Of a stretch of DNA of 64,000 bases, positions 8,799 through 20,438 are shown one piece after another. The DNA is taken from contig MU001515.1 in NCBI GenBank assembly GCA_010093485.1, forward strand, positions 453,518-517,517, in the 5' to 3' direction. Position numbers and translations under genes: made by a program. How positions within the stretch are numbered: the first letter of the stretch is position 1; each line of letters begins with the position of its first letter. The notes beneath the pieces were generated by a model that was not told where the DNA came from, did not search any database, and saw only the letters and a list, made by a program, of their open reading frames with translations. The stretch is from Karstenula rhodostoma CBS 690.94. Taxonomy: Eukaryota > Ascomycota > Dothideomycetes > Pleosporales > Didymosphaeriaceae.

Positions 8799-9587
8799 TC
8801 ACACCCTTGCAAACGCCTTATCCCGAATGACCCTACGAACCGTTGATGCCAAGTGCTTTGTCCCCCAATCCAGGTTCTCCAACTCCTTCTCCACGGCTTT
8901 CTCAATGCGTTGCATCGCCTCCTGTATACGACGCAAGGTATGCTCCAGCTTCATGTACCGCGTCATATCTTCCTGTACCTGTTCTTTCCATTTGTTGCAC
9001 GTGGGGTCAAAGCTCACTTGCTGGGCTCCCCAGGACGGATCGTACGACATGATCTTCGCGACGAAGACCGCCTTGTCCCCGCTCAGCCAGATACGCTCCA
9101 GACGTGATGCGAGATCATTCTTCGCAAAGGCAACTGCACCGATGGCAGGCTCAAGATATGCCAGTACCTCCGCTGCGGCCAGCTTGCAGTCTCCAAGAAC
9201 AACCACCTTGCGCTGCAGCACCACAAAAGGGTCGTTTTGGATTTGTCTCACCCGGTTTGGATGCTGAACTTGGTACGCCAGCACGATCGAGGGCAGGAGT
9301 CTGTAGATATTAGGCTCAGCCCTGGTAACAGCGCGTGTAATGCTATGGGCTTTGTCAGGGTCTGCGTTGTGCGACGAGGGAAACCAGACAGGAGACCCGG
9401 TGGCCGCCTTTGCACGCTTGGTGAGTTTGGTCGCCTCGGAGTAAGGGACCTGGATCTGATGTGTTCTGGACGCCAGGTCGAGGGACCTTCTCTTGTCTTC
9501 GTCCAGCAGTACATTCAACGAGAAAGGCTCCAAGTAAGGTTTTGATTCCGTGGCATCGCTGCTACGAGTGGGATCTTGACCGTCCAT
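8799..9587 (-). CDS. Uncharacterised 262-aa protein with C-terminal coiled coil
   Basis: This is a single-exon frame with a good start context (CGCCATGG) and a TATA box 141 nt upstream. The N-terminal ~60 residues are polar and probably disordered (MDGQDPTRSSDATESKPYLE). The central part has mixed hydrophobic segments (LPSIVLAYQVQH, VVLQRKVVVLGDCKLAAAEV) typical of a folded alpha/beta or helical domain. The last ~70 residues form a strongly amphipathic helix rich in Glu, Arg and Lys (RIQEAMQRIEKAVEKELENL), predicted to be a coiled coil. There is no signal peptide or membrane segment, so it is probably cytosolic or nuclear. I recognise no family. The frame has no stops and no RIP damage despite poor surroundings, which supports an active gene. 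Confidence 0.6.
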   Translation of the reverse strand: MDGQDPTRSSDATESKPYLEPFSLNVLLDEDKRRSLDLASRTHQIQVPYSEATKLTKRAKAATGSPVWFPSSHNADPDKAHSITRAVTRAEPNIYRLLPSIVLAYQVQHPNRVRQIQNDPFVVLQRKVVVLGDCKLAAAEVLAYLEPAIGAVAFAKNDLASRLERIWLSGDKAVFVAKIMSYDPSWGAQQVSFDPTCNKWKEQVQEDMTRYMKLEHTLRRIQEAMQRIEKAVEKELENLDWGTKHLASTVRRVIRDKAFARV

Positions 9588-9727
9588 GGCGGGGCGAGCA
9601 ATTGGACTTATGAATAGAAAAGTCGGAGTACACGATATGAGGGGAATAGGTACAGTAAGCTAGTTAAGCCAGATAATGTAAAGGCGAGCAACTGTTCTGT
9701 GTTCTGTTGATCTCTTGACAGCAGCTC

Positions 9728-9734
9728 TTTATAT
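9728..9734 (-). promoter_or_regulatory. TATA box of the 8799-9587 gene
   Basis: On the minus strand the sequence reads CATATAAAGAG, 141 nt upstream of the ATG at 9587, with a pyrimidine-rich leader between. Both motif and spacing suit a fungal RNA polymerase II promoter. Confidence 0.5.
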
Positions 9735-9885
9735 GGGCTGCGGCGATGTTGGTTGAGGGGCGCGTGATGCTTGCCATCCAGTCTCGTGCGGTTTGTTGAA
9801 GAAGCAATCACGGATCTTCATGGTAGCTATTCACATATCGACATTCGAAGAAAGTAGAACCCAAATGACATATCCACGTGCAATT

Positions 9886-9928
9886 CTCCCTGTTATCTTT
9901 CACGACTGCGGGATCCCCACGTGCCATG
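9886..9928 (+). mobile_element. SINE-like element, copy 7 (short), with near-perfect duplication
   Basis: Only ~43 bp remain (CTCCCTGTTATCTTTCACGA to the GGGATCCCCACGTG end). The flanks carry CCACGTGCAATT (9874-9885) and CCACGTGTAATT (9929-9940), 11 of 12 identical, the single difference being C to T. Confidence 0.75.
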
Positions 9929-12470
9929 CCACGTGTAATTGTGGCTTTCGTACATGTGCGTTTCCACCCACTATCGACGTTGAAAGGATGATATTTTGCT
10001 GATTGCTCCAAGGCTGTCGATGGCTGAGGGTTTACGGAACTTTAGTTACGTAGTTCTGGAGGTTTCTTATGGTCAAGGATTTGAAAGCTGAACGATATTT
10101 GGGGAAGTGCCTTCGTTTTACACATCGGTATCGCTTGTCTCACAAGGCGTCACACGCTCACCATTCCTGGCGGTTGCATCAGCAACCAAGCTCTCTGTCG
10201 AACGGAGAATCTTCAAGTGTCAGAATAGTCTAACGAGGAGCGCAGTAGCAGTGTACATGGTTATGATATGAGATTCGCGACGTCTAGGGGCACAGTGAAG
10301 CTGATACCTGAAAAGGGACTAGATTAAGCGACATTTGCTCATACCATCACATCCTGTTTTGCTTTTGGGGCTGTGCACCCTAGAAATAGTTTGCTTCTCG
10401 TTTTCGGATGTGCTCGTTGCCCACAACACTACCATCCCATCAAATCACCGTACAGAGCTCATAGTTGATGGGAAATTTGAAGACGTAGAGTAGAGAGAAC
10501 TGGGAGGTATGGCGATTTCGAGACAGATGAGCGCGGCAGATTATGTTACATGGTGAATAATGGGTTTAGTAAAAGGAGCAGTCACCAGCCATGTGGTCAG
10601 ACATGCTGAGCGTGGCGGATACGCCGGGCTTGTCATCGATCAATCACTGCATCGCGCCACAACACGGCGTGGCGGGCGGTGGGGCGATGGGCGTCACCGG
10701 ATTTGGCAAAGACGCCTTGTGGTCGATACGCATGGCGCAGCTTGAATGGCGGTTCGGTGAGCCGACAAAGAAAAGACGAATAAAGAGTGTCTTCACATGG
10801 CTGCTCGTGTGACAGGGCGGGGTTCACGGTACACGAGAGCGGAAAAGATGTTCGCAGAAGCGGGTTGAAAGAGAGACAATTCTGCGTCAAAGCAGGCAAA
10901 CAAAAGACTGAGAGCCTCGAGAGAAAGAGGGTGGCAGACGTAGTGCTGCGTTCGTCGCGATGATTTCGGCTATAGAGGCAAGCCACGTCCGTTGTGTTGT
11001 CCTGCCGCATGCAGCCGCACAAAGCGGCGGCCTACATCGCCCGCCCGTTCGACTTGCAGGCTGTTGCGTGGCTGCTACAGAGAATACATAAAGCTGACTT
11101 CGGCGCTAAAGTCTTATAAAGCGCCTTGCCTGCTTTCCACCGAATACCGCACCGAGTGGTACAACATCGGTCATGCCCAGGTAATGCGCATTACTTTGTT
11201 GTGCTGCTACGATAACTACGTGTCGGTATGCGCAAAAGGAATAAGTCGCTGTTGCTAATGTTAGCATTATTCGCCACTACCCTCTTTCTCCTCCCTCGCC
11301 TTTGCAACGGTGTACAGTGGATATAAAACGCTCCAGCAATCGCTGACACGTCCAAAATACACCTTCCCCGTCTATTTCATCCAGGTAAACTGACTTGATA
11401 GATAGCAGGTAACAGTTTAACGGCTTTCTGGTAGCAAGGGCTCGGCCTCTTACACCTATATCCTGTGTGCCCTCGATTCTTGCGTATGTGTCTACGATTT
11501 CTACAGAGCATTCAAGTACCTTCTTACCTAGTAATAAGACTCCGTGTTTCTATATATCCTGTAATGTTGGACAGTAAGGTGGCACTGTACGTGGATGGGT
11601 AAAGCGAGCGGGTTATGCCACTGCAGTGTACCACGATTGGTCCGCTGTAGATTTTAGACAGCTAGAAGAAGGCGCCATATAACCACGAGCGAGACAAGAA
11701 AGGTAAGTGTAGCTAAGGTATGGATATCGAATACAGGAGTACGGTTGATTGCTACCTCGTTTAGATAGATAAGTTACACCCAACACGATATTCACCTAAA
11801 TAGTATAGTACTGGAACGCATGGGCATGTTCGGAACCGTGGTCTGACGAGGACAAAGAGGTCCTATAAGATCGTACCCGTATTATTCCAACATGTTAGCA
11901 TTTTGTGGAAGCCCAGGAGCCTTTTCGTGTGTATTTGAAAAGACCTACACTGGTAAGTTTGCTTATCTCTAAGCCACAGTGTACTATAAGTTCGCCGTAA
12001 TCAACGAGCAAGATCAGTTGGTAGGGAAAATAGAGATACACTTACACAGGCTATGGTTATTGGAACGGGCACAAGACCTTTTGGAACAAACACCTTTGCC
12101 TACTCTTAGCGAGAGGTCCTTTTCGAGCTTGAGTAATAGGTGCAAGGTATGTAATTGTTAGTTGTGGGCAATAAAGCCGCATGGCCGCCTATAATTTCGA
12201 AGGCAAGACAGTACCTTTGTCGATTCTAAGACGTAGCGGCAATATCTGCACTGTAACAGCCACTGAACTCACCCGCTGCTTGCTTTTGTTCGCTACTTTA
12301 TGGGTAGTCGTTAATTGCGGAGGCAGCTGTGAGGATATATATAATATAGGTGCGCACATTTACCTTGATTAAAAGAAGTCCATTCGCCAGTGGCGGTAGT
12401 GTCAAAATGTACGCCTCTGACTGCGCGGGCTCGCACGCTGGCCTTGGATAAACGTTAAACAGTGGTGGTG

Positions 12471-12592
12471 ACATGTAGGGACCCCAGAGTCGTGGAAGAC
12501 AATAGGGAGTCCCCCGTGGGGGCCCGTTGGGAGGGCGTCCACTGGGAGCAGGCAGTGTTGGGGTAATCGGTGGTGAGTCACGTGTGAACGGC
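12471..12592 (-). mobile_element. SINE-like element, copy 8
   Basis: A ~120-bp minus-sense copy with the fixed end (ACATGTAGGGACCCCAGAGT), an expanded GGGGGCCCGTTGGGAGGGCG segment, then CAGTGTTGGGGTAATCGGTG and GAGTCACGTGTGA. Possible short flanking repeat CAGTGGT / CAGTAGT. Confidence 0.75.
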
Positions 12593-13069
12593 AGTAGTAA
12601 CCATCAGAAAATCCTGCCATGCGAGTGCGTACGTACACCTCAAGAAGGTCCCCGTTATCTATATAGTAATACGCATTCTCGACCTGTGCAGGCGCCTACT
12701 CGCGCCTAGCTCTTTGAATTTCTACACGGGAGCATGAGGTTATCTTCTGGCTGGATTAGAACGGCCGTCGTATATAATTAGTCGATAAATTGTTTTATTA
12801 GAAGGCGCGCGGTGCATGGCAGTGCAGTAAATTACTTACCCTTTGTTATTTTCTCCAAGGACCTGATTCTTACTTTCTAAAGCTATGCAGCGTCTGGATA
12901 ACAGTTAAATATAATACTTCGCGAGCTTCTGGAAGCTATGGTAAAACGTAATATATAAACACTGTAGGCTGAATAGTAGTCTGGCTTCTAACTATTACTG
13001 TAGGCGATAGTTCTAAATCTTGGGCGCTACACTGCTCTGCTCCGCTGCCACTAGGCGTGGGATACTGAT

Positions 13070-13150
13070 ATGTTCTAGTACTGCAATATTAGCGTAGAGA
13101 GACGAGCCTGTGGGGAGTAAGGGGATTAGAAGTTAGTAACTCTCTGTTGG
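13070..13150 (+). repeat. Dispersed repeat family R2, copy b
   Basis: ATGTTCTAGTACTGCAATAT, then GTAGAGAGACGAGCC and GGGGATTAGAAGT-AGTAAC. It aligns with the R2 copies at 8254 and 15227 over its length. Several C-to-T/G-to-A differences match the mildly RIPed surroundings. Confidence 0.5.
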
Positions 13151-14471
13151 GTGAATATTGTGTCAGGTGTAGATCTTAGGGGGTAGGCGCGGAATAGACA
13201 CTTGAATCACGGCCCGAATCTTCAGCCGCGATGAGGTAGCAGCTCCATGGAATTGACTAATTCATGGCTTAATAGCGCGCCTAGCCCTGTAGGTCTGGCA
13301 ACCCAGAAATAGCGTTGTGCTTTCGTCGTGAACTGAGCTCGCTACCGGGATTCTGACTTATTACTGAGTTCCTGGCCTAAATACTGCCCATAATAATAGA
13401 CTTGCTGCCCACGATACACCTCCGAAGTACGTACCAATATGGTAGATAGCATGACTAGCGGTGGGGAGTATAGTTATATTCCTTGGTTGTAGGTTTAATA
13501 GAAGCGCCAACTTTTCACCAGCCCATCTGGCACGCAGCGTCGCAGGACTTCTTGGTCCAGGCATCGTAGGGGACGCAGGAGTTAACCCAGCTGCAGTCCT
13601 AGCTGTTATCTAACGCGAGTAGCCGGCTATACCGCCGCTCATGCCGCCGGCACCGGAAGAAGCGGTATAAAGGGCGCAGATTCCGTCTATAATATAGGCT
13701 ACTCTATTTAAAATAAAGCTTAGCGGCCTCTACTCCGCCATCCAGTCACACTTATATATTTATTTCATGTGTTAAGTACTAGAAGTGTAAAGGTTTTATG
13801 CTTTATTCGCGCAGCTAACGCCGTTACCAGGACAGTAGCAACGGCTGAGGCGGTAGAGATAAGCTACGCCCTCGCCAGCATATCCTTCTCTCACCCATTA
13901 TTCTCATGTCCTACGTACTTCCAGGACCGCAGATACTTCGTCATTCCGGGCATAGCTTCTAGAACCTGTCACTCCGCCTGGTATTAGCAAGGTTTCTATC
14001 AATCAAACACGTCTTTACAAAGGAAGCGGCGTGGTAGAGCCAAAATCCATGTCCCCAATAAGTGATAGGTTCTCATGGACTTACGGATGGTAGGCAGGAT
14101 AGCTACACCTCAGCATCCTATCCTTCCAAACAAGCCCCCACCTCGCGGCTTCCAGAAGCTCGCGATGTATCATATTTAATTTGATAGGTATTCGGTTACT
14201 GGCTTGAACCAATACGGTGTTTCGACCTTATAACCATCCTATACATCAGGCGGGAACTCTCAATTCACCTTTTGTGGGTCCCTTGCTTCCACGAACCAGT
14301 CCTTCACCGCCGTCCTTCACAAGAGGGGGAGAAACCGCGACCGAACTGAACAGAGTTGTAATGGGTACAGTTACTTCGATTGTTTTGATTGATGCTATTA
14401 GAGTTATCGAGGGGCGATCTGGAGCCTTCCGGCGTAAACAGGTAGCAAAGAGGTACCCCGCTATACGCTTC

Positions 14472-14495
14472 TACGACCCCGGGGATCCCTACATG
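14472..14495 (+). mobile_element. SINE-like element, copy 9 (fixed-end fragment)
   Basis: Only CTACGACCCCGGGGATCCCT followed by ACATG remains, matching the last ~24 bp of the family. The short length leaves chance similarity possible. Confidence 0.4.
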
Positions 14496-15069
14496 CTCGT
14501 CCAGGCCTTCGCCGCCGCCAGCCATATCTCGAGGACTACACATAGCCGTGTCCTCATGTCCGCTTGCGTAGTGGCGACGCTACCATCTCCCTGCTGTCCG
14601 CCGGGGCCATCCTTGATGTTTCCGGGCACGAGCCTTCTGGAACTGAACTTCAATGCCACCATTTGTTTCCCTGTATTCTTCGCCGCCTCATTGTGCTCGG
14701 TCGTGGCTTGCTCCGCGCGGGACGTAGGTGGGCGTGTAGACATTCGAAAACGGCTGATTGTGTTTCATCTGGCCTACTAAAGAAAGTTCGTCAGCAGAGT
14801 TAAACGAGGGAGTCCGTTGTCTTATCGCCTCAAGCAAATACTGCGCTTACCTGGATGGTGCCATTCCCTAGTTCTCGCTAGCATCCAGTGACGCTGTGAG
14901 GTTGCTCGTGTCGTCGGGCGGGACGACATATTCTCCGATATCCTGAATCATGGGCGATGACAGCAACGTACGTGGGTAGATGGGCCTGCTGTTGCCGTGG
15001 AGCTGCTCAGGTGCACTGGGGAGTTTGTGTTGGATAATTAATAAAATGGAGAGTTCGTGACACGATGAC

Positions 15070-15115
15070 ATATGGGGATCGCGGGGTCGTGGAAGCCAAT
15101 AGGGAGGCGACCGTG
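15070..15115 (-). mobile_element. SINE-like element, copy 10 (short)
   Basis: About 46 bp of the fixed end in minus sense: ATATGGGGATCGCGGGGTCG, TGGAAGCCAATAGGGAGGCG. The flanks share CACGAT (GACACGATGACA before, TGGCACGATCAACA after), a likely decayed target duplication. Confidence 0.65.
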
Positions 15116-15226
15116 GATGGCACGATCAACAGTAAGAGGGGTTGTGAAAGCTATTGTCAGGGCAGGCTGGAGAACTGGATAGAAAGCAAGCTCGAATGTC
15201 CTGAGTGCATTAGGCAAACGGTGATG

Positions 15227-15300
15227 TGTTCTGGTAACGTAATATTGAAGTAGGGAGACGCGCTCGCGAGGAGGATGGAGATTAGAATGTGGCGATCATC
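15227..15300 (+). repeat. Dispersed repeat family R2, copy c
   Basis: TGTTCTGGTAACGTAATATT, then GTAGGGAGACGCGCTC and GGAGATTAGAATGTGG. It aligns with the two other R2 copies. An R3 block lies ~155 bp downstream in the same orientation, so R2 and R3 might belong to one larger relict element. Confidence 0.5.
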
Positions 15301-15457
15301 GATTGGGTGTAAATCATTGGGGGCCAGTGAACGATAATGCGCACCATCGCATTGACCATCAAACACCATCGGGCGCACAAAATGAAAACGACAGTGTGTT
15401 CCTGTTTGGATCGTCCGATTACGCAGAGCATGTTTGAGCATGAGGTACCGGTGGCTC

Positions 15458-15500
15458 AGGAGTCTGCTGGGCTGGGTAACCCGGAGAGCCGGCTCTGCAG
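15458..15500 (+). repeat. Dispersed repeat family R3, copy a
   Basis: CAGGAGTCTGCTGGGCTGGG, TAACCCGGAGAGCCGGCTCT; a close match to 24130-24172 in the same orientation (CAGGAGGTTGTTGGGCTGGG, TAACCCGGGAGCTCGGCTCT). Confidence 0.55.
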
Positions 15501-15823
15501 ATCCCAGTGACTGGGAGCTTATCGTGGGGCAGCTTCGAGCATAGCCCCAATTCACATGGGAGACGTTCGTGTTGGAATCGTGACGCTTGTTGGCAACATG
15601 CGCTTTACGGGGCGCTTCCATGGGTAGAGGGAGGGGATTGCTGTGCTCCGAGCTGACAATGGACCAGGTATTGGAGTCAGAGGCGCATCGCTATCGGGGC
15701 GATCTATTGGATTGCGCGCGGGGGCTTCCTGACCCCGCATGCGTCTGGCGGACAGGAGGTTGCGGGGGCATGTCTTGCCTAGCGGTCGGGCTTGCAATGG
15801 TGCTGCTGACGATGGTCCCAGGG

Positions 15824-15923
15824 CTCACCCACCGATCACTCCCACACTCCCTCCTCCTGGCGGGCGCCCGGGGGTGCCCGTAGGCACATCCTCTTGCCTT
15901 TCACGGCCCCGAGACCCCCACAT
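15824..15923 (+). mobile_element. SINE-like element, copy 11
   Basis: A ~100-bp plus-sense copy: CTCACCCACCGATCACTCCC, CTCCCTCCTCCTGGCGGGCG, an altered central segment, then TTTCACGGCCCCGAGACCCC and CACAT. More diverged than copies 4, 6, 14 and 15. Confidence 0.7.
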
Positions 15924-18165
15924 TCGAGACAGATGTGAAGTGAGATGCTACGCGAGGCGTCTGGTGTGTATAGACTCTGTCCCGTGGAAGCTCGCGGAGG
16001 TGGTGCGCGTGTGATGCGGCAACATCGAACACCGCCAAGTATAGTGTGTGGTGTTGTTGTCGACGGTAGCGACGAGGATCGGAAGGGAACTTGGGCGATA
16101 GCCGCGCTAAAGTGCTCCCGGCGCCTGCGCGTCGAGCGCCAACGATATTGGTGGTTTCGGCAAGACCTGTTCGACCCACAAATGTTACCGTCGATGATCG
16201 AGTAGCAATCGCTTCCAGGGAAACAATTCACCACGCCCAATCTGGTTGTAGCGAATTGTTTTTGGGGAACATGCACATACCTGAAGGGTGTGGATAGCCT
16301 CAGTCGATGCGGAATGACGAACCGATCATGCCGGAGCGTGGGATGTGTTCGACGCAGAATCGGCCGGGCATTCGACTTACGGCAACAAAGCAACAGCTTC
16401 TTGGTCTGCCAGAGGTAGTCGCTGCCAAAGCTGTGGGCGATAGGACTGCTCTCCAGATGCGCGATATGCCAAGTGGTCCGCTCCTGCCTCTGCTGCCGGG
16501 TCCCACGCACGTCGGGGCGATCCGACCGATTCGAGGACACTTTTAGCCAACAGTTCTATAGTAGCGATACAGGCGCGCGAGGTCGCACTCGGGGAAAGCA
16601 TCGTCGAGGCTCTCGACAAGCGTATCGACTTAACTACAGCGGATACTATGCCACAGTTAGCGCAAAGTCAAGCTTCCCGGCGCTGTTCTCCCCTGCAACG
16701 GGCGCGCTAGAGCCTCCAGATGGTGTGGGAGCCGCTGACGTACCAAAACATGTCGGAGCTGTCGACGCACACACGGAGGTTGTTCAAAAGCCAACAAAGT
16801 CAATGAGCTGTCGACGCACACATGGGACGGGACTGCTTCAAAGGCGATCGTGTCCTGAGTGTGTTTTCGCCAAGCCTCGCTAGCCTACTTGATCGTTGGT
16901 CCACGCACGAGGCTTCATTTGTGTTACTGAGAGAGAGCACGGGAAAAAAGCAAAGTATGTGCGCGCTCGTTTGTGATGAAATCTCAAGCTTCACGCGATC
17001 ACAAAGAAGTGAATGCTATCGCAATACTTCCAGAAATGCGACATCTAGCGGCAAAAGTAGGGTGGGTGCCGCTATTTCCGCGACCCCAGAGCGCCCCGCT
17101 AGGCGCGCCTTTCCAACCCCACACCGGGCCAACTCTCCACACTCGACTCCGCAGCCGCAATGCACTAGCTACGCGAAAACAGACGCCGGTAATCGAATTA
17201 GCGGCCTCGTCTCTACGGGGTCCCGACGTCAGCTTGGTTCATTTGGTTGTGGTGGGTGCGAAACTCTCACCTCCACGAAACGCGCCCTCACACCTTTCCT
17301 GGCCGTCGTCCATCGCCCATCGAGTCTACACCACCCGCCTGCAGTATTTGAGCATGTCAGCTCATACGCCGGCCTCCAAGAAGCACCCAACGCGCTGCTG
17401 TACCCAGCTTGTCAAGGCCCCCAAGGTCTGTTCGACTGGGCGAGCACGGCGGTGAATGCTCGAGTACCGCACCACCCACCTGTCCTTGCACAGTTTTCGC
17501 ATTGCTAACAGGTGGATAGGGGTATTGTCGGGCTAGAACCGAGCGCTTCGGGCCAAGGATCGCGATGAGGGAGCCACGAACCCCTCTACCAGCTCGGCGG
17601 CGACAACTCCTTGACATGTCGCATAGTTGATGGGCCCACGCGGTCCTCCCTCCACCTCACCAAGCGGCGCGCAGAGTATACAGCGTTGACGCGCATCCAT
17701 ATCCCACCGCCCGTACGCTCGTTGGCAGCGCGCTCCAGCCTCGGCTTCCCCCACACCAGCCTCACGGTCCCTTCGCCACGGGTAGCAACATCGCCGGTCC
17801 ACAACTGCCTGCCGTGGAAATGGGCATGGGGCAACGGGCATACCGATGGTTGGAGGGGCAAGCAACAGGCATACCGATGGTCAGCGGGATGGGATATGAC
17901 TGCAGGGCTTCATTGCACGGCAGCTCATGGTCCTTCGGCAAGCAGAGCACATTCGAAACCTGACCTTTCGCGAATCAAGAAGCAAGGACAAGGTAGACCA
18001 TGATGCACATGTGAAGTGACTACATGACAATTTCGTTAGTCGTACCGGTACCGAAAGACGTGAGCTATACTATCGAATACACTTGCAATACCCCCAGAAC
18101 GCAATGAAATGAAAGTCGTTTCGCGTGACAAGTACCCTTCCTTCCCCTCTCCCCTCTCCTCACCC

Positions 18166-18206
18166 TGCCCTACCCTGCCCTACCCTGCCCTGCCCTGCCC
18201 TGCCCA
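18166..18206. repeat. CCCTA/CCCTG pentanucleotide microsatellite
   Basis: About eight head-to-tail CCCTG or CCCTA units within a longer CT-rich tract. It is not the fungal telomeric hexamer (CCCTAA), since the period is five. Confidence 0.8.
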
Positions 18207-18233
18207 CCTGCTCCATCAACCCCGTAACCCACT

Positions 18234-18484
18234 CTACGACGTTCCCGCCGGCATGCCGTGCTGACATTTGTGCTCGACGGCAGCAGCAGGCCAGGAGCCG
18301 AGCGATGGCAGGCGGAGGGGCTCAAGCGAATTGCAACAGGTGCGCGGCGGGGGCAGCGGCAGACCTGGTGGTGTTGGTGTTGGCGTCGGCGTCGGCTCCG
18401 GCTCCGGTTCGCGACCAGTAGCAGGAGTTTGCTCGCCATCGGCAACAGGCGCTTGGTCAGGACCGGCAACAGGAGCTTGCTCGC

Positions 18485-18520
<36 letters not shown>

Positions 18521-18845
18521 CAGCCTGGGTTCTCCTGATGAACTCGGCCCTCAACCGCTTCAGCTCTTCCGGCTCCTCGCGGTAGGGGGGCGCGGCGTGG
18601 CGGTAGGGTGTCTGCGGGTGTGGCGGACGGGGCGCAGGGGTGACGAAGTAGATGCGGGTTGCGCTGTCGATGTCCTCGGGCACCTTGTCGTCCGCTGCTG
18701 GTGCCGCTCCGTCGTTTTCTGCCCTTGAATCTGCTGCCGCTGCTGCTGCTGCTGCCGCGGCCGACCTTCTCATTTCCGTCCCCAGTGTCAGCAGCTCCGG
18801 CGGATAGGCGGCGTAGGCATGCGGTCCGCATTCGTAGGCAGGCAT
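18234..18845 (-). CDS. Ala/Pro-rich low-complexity protein (203 aa)
   Basis: A single frame with a good start context (CATACCATGC) and a pyrimidine-rich leader on the minus strand. The N-terminus is MPAYECGPHAYAAYPPELLT. Two polyalanine runs follow (about residues 29-38 and 109-119), encoded by GCT/GCC trinucleotide arrays. Between them is a more ordered segment with SATRIYFVTPAPRPPHPQTP and a charged helix PEELKRLRAEFIRRTQAD. The C-terminal third is repetitive: QAPVAG/QAPVAD units, then EPEPEPTPTPTPTPP. The composition suggests an intrinsically disordered protein, and no domain is recognised. Slippage at the CAG-type array (18486-18519) would change polyalanine length without shifting the frame. 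Whether it is spliced at the 3' end is unclear; the last ~40 residues are less convincing. Confidence 0.5.
18486..18519. repeat. CAG/GCT trinucleotide microsatellite (about 11 units)
   Basis: An uninterrupted AGC repeat on the plus strand, read as GCT alanine codons in the minus-strand gene 18234-18845. Confidence 0.9.
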
Positions 18846-20438
18846 GGTATGTATGGTGTAGCGCTGCGTCGTCGTCGAAGCTAAGGTGGTGGTGGAGTAG
18901 GTAGGGGAGAGAGCGGTGCGTGTGGATGGTCTGATTGCTGGTACGCACAGTTCGCTTCCAGCTACTTATGCTGATGAGGCGGGTGTGGGGGTTAGTGCGG
19001 TCCTCGAGGAGCAGATGTTGCACAGGATATTGAAGGACGAGCGGTAGCTGCACGTCTCTGGAAGCGGCGCGTGGGTGGGTGTCCATGCGAAGGCTATCAG
19101 CTGGGCTGTACCGGCGTTCGATTCGAAGCCGTTGGCGCCCATGTCGGACGTTGTAGCTTCCTTGAGACGATGGATGGGCATCTTAGGTAGATTTGCGGGC
19201 AGGGTAGCGGAGAGTGAGTCCTGTATCCAGCTCTGTACAAGCTCCTGCGTTGCTGTGAGCGACTTCCACACTTTCCCGTCCGGAATTCAAACCATGCCTA
19301 GCTTTGGAGGGACTGCCTCTGCATGCCTTGGATCGAGTTGGCAGACGGTGGTAGCGTGTCACCGCAGAAGATTGTTTGAGGATGCGCGTGTGCGACAGTG
19401 GAGCTGGAATGTCTCTCTGCCAACCACCTTGCATGCCGGTGGGTCCCGCGTACCCCACGTACGTTTCGTCCTTGTATCTGAACCGGTCTTGCTGGTGTCG
19501 GGGTTACGGCCCTGCCGGGAAACTGTGTATACAGCGACGGCAGCGTTCGCAGCCTAACATTTCAAGCTTGGAGCGATGCGGGAGTCGTTGGAAGCAGCGA
19601 CCGTACAAGGCTCCAAGCCAGAGCGACGTGAAGGAGGCTGGCGATGGGAGAGATCGGGGGGCGAGGATTGGTGGACGTGGGATGGATATAGCGGGCGGGG
19701 TAAGCCGAATCCTTGGTGCTGCAGCCTCGGACGGCACAATCTCTTCGGAGAATTCCTCAGGAGCCGGCTTGCAGCCGCGGCCCGCGCAGCTGTGCCCGAT
19801 ACGACTCCGGGCCGATCGTGAACGACGCGATACTGTGAGACCGAAGGCATGCCAACCCCCGGCTGCATGGTGGCGCTGCTGGGGCCTTCTCACGATGCAC
19901 CGCGTCCATTGACATGCCCGTGGTGTGCGTGTCCGAGTGCACGCGACCTCGGACGTTTGGTGGACGCGGGGCGGAACCCACTGCTCAGACGGCGTGATCG
20001 GAGCGGTGCCGTCCTCCGTAGTATCATCTGCGGCTGGCAGCGTCAGTGGTTCGGGCGGGACACTTGCGAGGGTGGGTGGCATGCAGGCGGCGCCGTCCAT
20101 GGACCCGGCCAGCCACCAACAACTCCTCCTGCGCTTCGGGCAACTCAACACGTCGTATTGAAACAAAGAAACGAAAACCGCGCAGCTACAGCTTCACAGT
20201 CCACGTCGCCATTGGTTAAAGACTGTGCGCGCCGCAAGCTGCACTTCCACGCCCCGAGCAACTCCGAGCAACGGCCCCAGCCTGCAGATACTCATCCGCG
20301 CCTCTTCTGATCCTAGATCGTCATGCTCTCCTTCACGGGCAGCGTCTTCGCTTCCGCTGGTGAATCGCCCGCCACAGGCTGCTTTTCCTCGCAACTCGGC
20401 GTGTATGGTGGGTTGGGACATGCTGTCTGTAGCACACG
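18846..20438. other. No confident gene
   Basis: GC-rich sequence with several overlapping open frames on both strands. The longest minus-strand frame (ATG at 20100, down to 19504) is Pro/Arg-rich and lacks any domain. The minus frame 18966-19271 has only a GTG at its start. I cannot separate a real gene from chance frames here. Confidence 0.4.

Larger units (their letters stand above)
9588..18233. other. Long gene-poor stretch with relict repeats
   Basis: I find no gene I can defend. The region holds SINE-like copies 7-11, R2 and R3 repeats, and between about 11,400 and 14,200 a TA-rich, stop-dense zone that resembles moderately RIPed transposon sequence too decayed to name. Around 10,560-11,030 and 16,800-17,520 the base composition is more gene-like. 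Several overlapping frames exist on both strands there, but none shows a domain, and splice signals are ambiguous. A GATATAAAAC motif near 11,323 has no gene after it. Confidence 0.5.

Noticed and set aside
11318..11335. TATA-like GATATAAAAC with pyrimidine-rich upstream tract
   Set aside because: No coding sequence follows, so promoter identity cannot be supported.
14217..14780. 187-aa plus-strand ORF
   Set aside because: Begins with GTG, includes a SINE-like fragment, has no domain, and lies in degraded sequence.
15836..16540. 234-aa minus-strand ORF
   Set aside because: Overlaps SINE-like copy 11 and three competing frames; Arg/Ser-rich composition typical of chance frames in GC-rich DNA.
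16822..17508. 228-aa plus ORF and overlapping 160-aa frame
   Set aside because: The two frames compete, neither has a domain, and splice signals near 17,450-17,512 are ambiguous. Could hide a real gene but unsupported.
18166..18206. Possible telomere-like tract
   Set aside because: Period is five (CCCTG/CCCTA), not the CCCTAA hexamer, and it is interstitial.
18966..19271. 101-aa minus ORF upstream of the Ala-rich gene
   Set aside because: Only a GTG at the start, no domain; possibly chance.
19504..20100. Pro/Arg-rich minus ORF from ATG 20100
   Set aside because: Low-complexity, competing frames on both strands, no splice or domain support.
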